Below the pieces are notes generated by a model that saw only the letters and a list, made by a program, of their open reading frames with translations, was not told the origin of the DNA and did not search any database. Made by a program: the position numbers and the translations under genes. Below are positions 60,535-64,000 of a stretch of DNA of 64,000 nucleotides, one piece after another; the first letter of the stretch is position 1, and every line of letters starts with the position of its first letter. Location of the stretch: assembly GCF_014648915.1 (NCBI RefSeq), contig NZ_BMSA01000026.1, positions 62,001 to 126,000 on the forward strand, written 5' to 3'. The stretch is from Streptomyces phaeofaciens. Its GTDB lineage: Bacteria; Actinomycetota; Actinomycetes; Streptomycetales; Streptomycetaceae.

Positions 60535-61471
60535 TGAGGTGTTCCGGTCCGGTCGTGGGCCGGGGCAGCAGGGCCGGTTCGGCCGACGCCGTCTCCGGCT
60601 TCAGGGCCAGCACCGCCGCCACGGGGTGGTCCTCGTCGGGGACGGGAGCGGGCTCCGGTGCCGCCCGGGTCAGCAGCACCACACCCCACCCCGCGAGGCC
60701 CGCGCCCGCCAGCGCGAGCAGTACGCCCGCGGGCCCGCCCTGAAGCCGCTCGCCCAGGAGGGCCAGGCCGATCACGGCGGCGGCCGTCGGGTTCGCCAGC
60801 GTCACCATCGCGAGCGGGGCGCCCAGGCCGCCGCGGTAGGCCGTCTGGGACAGCAGCAGCCCGCCCGTCGCGAACGCGGCGACCAGCAGCGCCACCCCGA
60901 TCACCTGCACGCTCAGCATCGGTGCCGAGCCGTCCGTCGCCGCCACCGTCACCGTCTGGGTGAGGGCCGAGGCCACCCCGGAGGCGAAGCCCGACGCGGT
61001 CGCGTGCCGCAGCCCGGGCCGGGTGCCGGGCCGGGCCAGCAGACCGATCACCGCCGCCGTCGCCCCGGCCACGGCGACCGCCTCGGGGGCGCTCAGCACG
61101 TCCTCGGGGACCGGACCCGACGCGGTGACCAGGATCGCCGCCAGACCGGCCAGCGTGTAGGCGGTGCCCCGCCATTCGGCCGCGCCGACCCGCCGTCCCG
61201 CGACCCGCGCGCCCAGCGGCACCGCCGCGACCAGGGTCAGCGCGCCCAGCGGCTGCACCACCGTCAGCGGGCCGTACCTCAGTGCCACCACGTGCAGCAG
61301 CGCGGCCGAAGCGTTCAGGCCGACCGACCACCACCAGGCGCCGCGACCCAGCAGCCGCAGCAGGCCCGCCCCCGGGGACCGGGAGGCCAGCCGCTCCTGG
61401 GCGACGGCCGCGGCCGCGTAGGCGACGGCGGAGAAGAGGGAGAGGACGACGGCGAGGAGCGTGGCGTTCAT
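60524..61471 (-). CDS. DMT-superfamily transporter (EamA-like)
   Basis: The 315-residue protein has about ten membrane helices in two EamA-type halves, with conserved SAVAYAAAAVAQERLA and VVQPLGALTLVAAVPLGARV segments near the N-terminus and NPTAAAVIGLALLGERLQG near the C-terminus. Its ATG overlaps the PAP2 gene stop (ATGA). Members of this clade are suggested to move amino acids or small lipids; no substrate is evident. The C-terminal 30 residues are Pro/Glu-rich and non-membrane. Confidence 0.88.
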   Translation of the reverse strand: MNATLLAVVLSLFSAVAYAAAAVAQERLASRSPGAGLLRLLGRGAWWWSVGLNASAALLHVVALRYGPLTVVQPLGALTLVAAVPLGARVAGRRVGAAEWRGTAYTLAGLAAILVTASGPVPEDVLSAPEAVAVAGATAAVIGLLARPGTRPGLRHATASGFASGVASALTQTVTVAATDGSAPMLSVQVIGVALLVAAFATGGLLLSQTAYRGGLGAPLAMVTLANPTAAAVIGLALLGERLQGGPAGVLLALAGAGLAGWGVVLLTRAAPEPAPVPDEDHPVAAVLALKPETASAEPALLPRPTTGPEHLTPL

Positions 61472-62271
61472 CGGGCCGCCCCCGCCAGGACCTGGTCCCC
61501 GGCCTTCGCCGGAGCCGGGAGTGCCACCCCGCGTCCCGCGGTCGTCGCGGTGCGCCGGGGTGCGTGGATCAGGGTGAGCGCGACCCCGAGCAGGGCGCCC
61601 GCCACGATCGCGTCGAGCCAGTAGTGGTTCGCGGTGCCCACGATCACCAGCAGGGTGAGCAGCGGATGGAGCAGCCATAGCCGGCGCCACCGGGACCGGG
61701 TCGCGACGATCAGGCCGATCGCGACCATCAGCGCCCAGCCGAAGTGCAGCGAGGGCATCGCCGCGAACTGGTTGGAGAGGTGGTCGGTGCGCGGCGGCCC
61801 GTACACCGACGGCCCGTACACGCGGGCGGTGTCGATCAGGCCGGTCGCCGCGAGCATCCGCGGGGGCGCGAGCGGGAACGCGAGGTGCAGTGCCAGGGCG
61901 GCCGCGGTGACGGCGGCCAGGACCCGGCGGGCCCAGACGTAGTGCGCCGGGCGCCGCAGGTACAGCCAGACCAGGAAGGCCAGCGTGGCCGGGAAGTGGA
62001 CGGTCGCGTAGTAGGTGTTCGCGGCCCTGGTCAGGGTGTCGCCGTGCAGCAGCAGGGACTGCACGGTGCCCTCGCCGGGCAGGTGCAGCCACCGTTCGGC
62101 GTGCCAGACGTCGTGGGCGTTGCGGTAGGCCTCGGCGGTGTGCCCCGTGGCCAGCTGCCGTCCGAACTTGTAGACGAGGAAGAGTCCTGCGACGAGCAGG
62201 AGCTCGCGGACTATCGGCGGCCGCGCCGGTGTGACCGGCTCCGCTTCTGCAGGCTCGGTGCGGGCATTCAT
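61468..62271 (-). CDS. PAP2-superfamily membrane phosphatase (IPC-synthase-like)
   Basis: The 267-residue protein has about five or six membrane helices and the PAP2 triad in order: PPRM, AAMPSLHFGW and GTANHYWLDAIVAG. This arrangement is that of the aureobasidin-resistance/inositol-phosphorylceramide synthase branch. It would act on a lipid phosphate or transfer a head group. It is coupled to the DMT gene downstream and divergent from the TetR gene. Confidence 0.9.
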   Translation of the reverse strand: MNARTEPAEAEPVTPARPPIVRELLLVAGLFLVYKFGRQLATGHTAEAYRNAHDVWHAERWLHLPGEGTVQSLLLHGDTLTRAANTYYATVHFPATLAFLVWLYLRRPAHYVWARRVLAAVTAAALALHLAFPLAPPRMLAATGLIDTARVYGPSVYGPPRTDHLSNQFAAMPSLHFGWALMVAIGLIVATRSRWRRLWLLHPLLTLLVIVGTANHYWLDAIVAGALLGVALTLIHAPRRTATTAGRGVALPAPAKAGDQVLAGAAR

Positions 62272-62343
62272 CCCCCGGCCCCTTCACTGACGGTGGTGCG
62301 TGTGGAACGGCGTCCGCCGGGCGGAAACCCGTGCAGACGCCAT

Positions 62344-62409
62344 CGATACGATGTCGTACCGATACGCCAGTGTACCGATACGCTCGGGTACCGGTACACT
62401 GGCGTATCG
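62344..62409. promoter_or_regulatory. Iteron-type operator region of the TetR / PAP2 divergent promoters
   Basis: CGATACGNNNNNGTAC occurs at 62344, 62360 and 62376, exactly 16 bases apart. CGATACGCCAGTGTACCG (62360-62377) is repeated as its exact reverse complement at 62392-62409, leaving a 14-base centre. A TTGACA follows at 62411-62416. The arrangement is well suited to cooperative binding of a TetR dimer; the regulator encoded just downstream is the obvious candidate. Confidence 0.75.
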
Positions 62410-62515
62410 ATTGACATGCGCCACACTGGAGTGAGGCCCCGCACGGGGCCCTCGCGACAGCCGGCGGCAGCAGCCGGCAGTGCGCGGCAGCGCCCGGAGA
62501 CAAGGAGAAGAGACG

Positions 62516-63178
62516 ATGACGTCGCAGGCCGCGGACGGACCGGAGCCGGTCACCGCCACGCGCCGCTCCAAGCTCACGCCCCAGCGCGAGCAGGAGTTCT
62601 TCGACGCCGTCCTCGAACAGATTCGCGAGTGCGGATACGAAGCGGTCACCATGGAGGGCGTCGCCGCCAGCACCCGGTGCAGCAAGTCCACGCTCTACCG
62701 GCAGTGGAAGACCAAGCCCCAGTTCGTCGTCGCCGCCCTTCGCTCGCGCCGCACCGCGCGACTCGCCGGCATCGACACCGGGTCGCTCGCCGACGACCTG
62801 CGCGAGGCCGCGCGGGCCACCGGCCGCTGGTCGACGAACGACACCAAGCTGCTCCAGGCCCTCGGCCACGCCGTCACGGGTGACGAGGATCTCGCGCGGG
62901 CGCTGCGCGAGGCGCTGATCGACCCCGAGATCGAGGCCCTGCGGGAGATCCTGCGGCGCGGCGTCGAGCGCGGAGAGGTCCGCGCCGGCCATCCCGCGCT
63001 GGAGTACGTCCCGGCCCAGATGTTCGGCGTGATCCGCGCCCGGCCCGTCGTGGACGGCCAGTACGCCGACCAGGACTACCTGGTGCGCTTCGTGGAGGCC
63101 GCCGTACTCCCGGCGCTCGGGCTCGTCCACGACCCGCCACAGACTCAGGCCGCCGTCCATGGGATGACTGGACGGTGA
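62516..63178 (+). CDS. TetR/AcrR-family regulator
   Basis: The 220-residue repressor has an N-terminal helix-turn-helix (YEAVTMEGVAASTRCSKSTLYRQW). An all-helical C-terminal domain of the TetR_C type follows (IDPEIEALREILRRGVERGEV). AAGGAGAAGA precedes the ATG. It is divergent from the PAP2/DMT operon and probably represses it and itself through the iterons between them. The ligand is unknown. Confidence 0.9.
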   Translation: MTSQAADGPEPVTATRRSKLTPQREQEFFDAVLEQIRECGYEAVTMEGVAASTRCSKSTLYRQWKTKPQFVVAALRSRRTARLAGIDTGSLADDLREAARATGRWSTNDTKLLQALGHAVTGDEDLARALREALIDPEIEALREILRRGVERGEVRAGHPALEYVPAQMFGVIRARPVVDGQYADQDYLVRFVEAAVLPALGLVHDPPQTQAAVHGMTGR

Positions 63179-63221
63179 CCTGTCCGCGCCGCACCGTGGG
63201 GACGGGGGCGGCGCGCACCCC

Positions 63222-63276
63222 CGGCCGGGTGGGGCTCCCCTTTGAGCGGAGGGGCGCTCCACCCGGCCGACTTTTT
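63222..63276 (+). terminator. Intrinsic terminator of the TetR gene
   Basis: A stem of about 18 base pairs (outer arms CGGCCGGGTGG / CCACCCGGCCG, inner CCCC/GGGG, one mismatch and one G-T pair) with a 10-base loop is followed by AC and five T residues. It lies 44 bases after the TetR stop. Confidence 0.85.
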
Positions 63277-63297
63277 CGCGCAACTGGTCAGGGGCGG

Positions 63298-64000
63298 TCA
63301 GACGTCCTGGCCGCTGCCGCCGCCCTTCGACACCTTGATGCCCTTCGTGATCGTGTCGATGACCGACACGCTCTGGTCGGCGTCGACGCCGAAGCGCAGC
63401 ACCACCAGGCGCGAGGTGTCCGCCGGCGCCGGGAACGCCAGCGACTCGACGTAGCCGTCGGCGCCCTTGCTGGTGACCGCCTTCCAGCGCACCAGGTAGC
63501 CCTTCTGCCCGGCCACCGTCACCGCCTTGGAGGCCAGCACCTTGTGCGAGGTGATCTCGCCGTAGGTGGTGCCGCCGTAGGATTCCTCCGCGTTCTTGGA
63601 GATGTCCGCCTTCGCCACCTCCTCGGCGGTGTCGCCCGCGGTGCCCAGCGCCTCGGCCGGGACCGAGTACACGCCGCCCTTGGTGCAGGTCTTGGTGGTG
63701 TCGCCGGGGCAGTCGTAGGAGGAGTCGGACGTCACCGCCGCGCCGACGCTCATCTGCTGGCCGGTCCAGCCGTCCGGGATCGGGATGCTGATCCCGTTGA
63801 CCGTGTCCGGCACCGAACCGCTCTTGATCTTCGGCGCCTCGGACTCGTCGGGGGAGGGCGACGCGCCTCCGGAGCCGCCCGAGCCGCCGGATCCGCCCGA
63901 CCCGCCGGATCCGCCCGACCCGCCGGATCCGCCCGACCCGCCGGAGCCACCGGAATCGCCCTGGCCGCCCGAGCCGCCGAACGGGCCGCCCTGGCCGCCG
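63298..64000 (-). CDS. Surface/membrane protein with Gly-Ser linker, 5' end cut by window edge
   Basis: The frame is open from the right edge to the stop at 63298, about 234 residues. From the edge inward it shows a GGQGGPFGG start, a long GGSGGS linker encoded by a near-perfect 18-bp DNA repeat (about 63880-63950), an acidic ASPSPDESE hinge, and then a compact domain of about 175 residues. The domain holds the segment YDCPGDTTKTC and ends KGGGSGQDV. The linker and domain are typical of streptomycete proteins with an N-terminal membrane helix or proline-rich region and an extracellular C-terminal domain. The start lies outside the window. I do not know the function. Confidence 0.75.
   Translation of the reverse strand, partial: GGQGGPFGGSGGQGDSGGSGGSGGSGGSGGSGGSGGSGGSGGSGGASPSPDESEAPKIKSGSVPDTVNGISIPIPDGWTGQQMSVGAAVTSDSSYDCPGDTTKTCTKGGVYSVPAEALGTAGDTAEEVAKADISKNAEESYGGTTYGEITSHKVLASKAVTVAGQKGYLVRWKAVTSKGADGYVESLAFPAPADTSRLVVLRFGVDADQSVSVIDTITKGIKVSKGGGSGQDV

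Noticed and set aside
1..64000. Prophage, transposon or conjugative element
   Set aside because: No integrase, transposase, terminal repeats, att duplication next to a tRNA, or replication gene was recognised.

Overview
The window reads as the chromosome of a Streptomyces or close relative. Base composition is very GC-rich, GTG starts are common, twin-arginine and lipobox signal sequences recur, and many genes overlap by the 4 bases ATGA or GTGA. I see no rRNA, tRNA, transposase, phage gene or CRISPR array. About 48 genuine genes fill the window. Both edges cut a gene: a PHP-type hydrolase on the left and a Gly/Ser-linker surface protein on the right.

Positions 1-17,600 hold a glycan-use region. 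A minus-strand operon runs sugar kinase, ABC binding protein, two ABC permeases, GH2 beta-galactosidase, and two Tat-exported phosphoesterase-type enzymes. Facing it are a DeoR regulator coupled to a GH4 enzyme, then a GH38 alpha-mannosidase behind a LacI-type operator, a GH29 fucosidase and a sulfotransferase. Positions 17,900-26,600 hold a secreted GH18 chitinase with a DasR-like promoter, an ATP-grasp enzyme, a metallophosphatase coupled to a phosphopantetheinyl transferase, an alpha/beta hydrolase, and an XRE/ImmA pair beside a lone MmyB-like ligand-binding protein.

Positions 26,600-44,750 are catabolic. They hold a sulfonate/aromatic-type ABC importer with its IclR regulator, a Rieske oxygenase, an unlisted 56-residue protein and a reductase in one coupled operon, and an AraC regulator. 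Next come a TauD-type dioxygenase, a stub of an acyl-CoA ligase and a YeiH-type exporter, then a 508-bp block made of three kinds of tandem repeat. A minus-strand set follows: BKACE, quinone oxidoreductase, second TauD-type dioxygenase, MFS carrier, small hydrolase and acetoacetyl-CoA synthetase. BKACE enzymes release acetoacetate, which the synthetase would re-activate.

Positions 45,000-49,300 hold a CHAT-domain protein with a helical partner, next to 5'- or 3'-truncated scraps of a nucleosidase and a von Willebrand A protein. This looks like a partly decayed conflict or signalling island. Positions 49,300-56,750 hold what I consider the most interesting locus: a PelF-like glycosyltransferase, a large membrane protein, three nucleotide-sugar enzymes, a spherulin-4 (GH135-like) protein and a GH114 protein, all in one operon. 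This gene set parallels the fungal galactosaminogalactan cluster and the bacterial Pel system. The right end has a Tat phospholipase C behind another DasR-like box, a scramblase-like protein, a 25-bp tandem repeat, a DMT transporter and PAP2 phosphatase pair, and a TetR regulator. The TetR control region carries 16-bp iterons and a perfect 18-bp inverted repeat.
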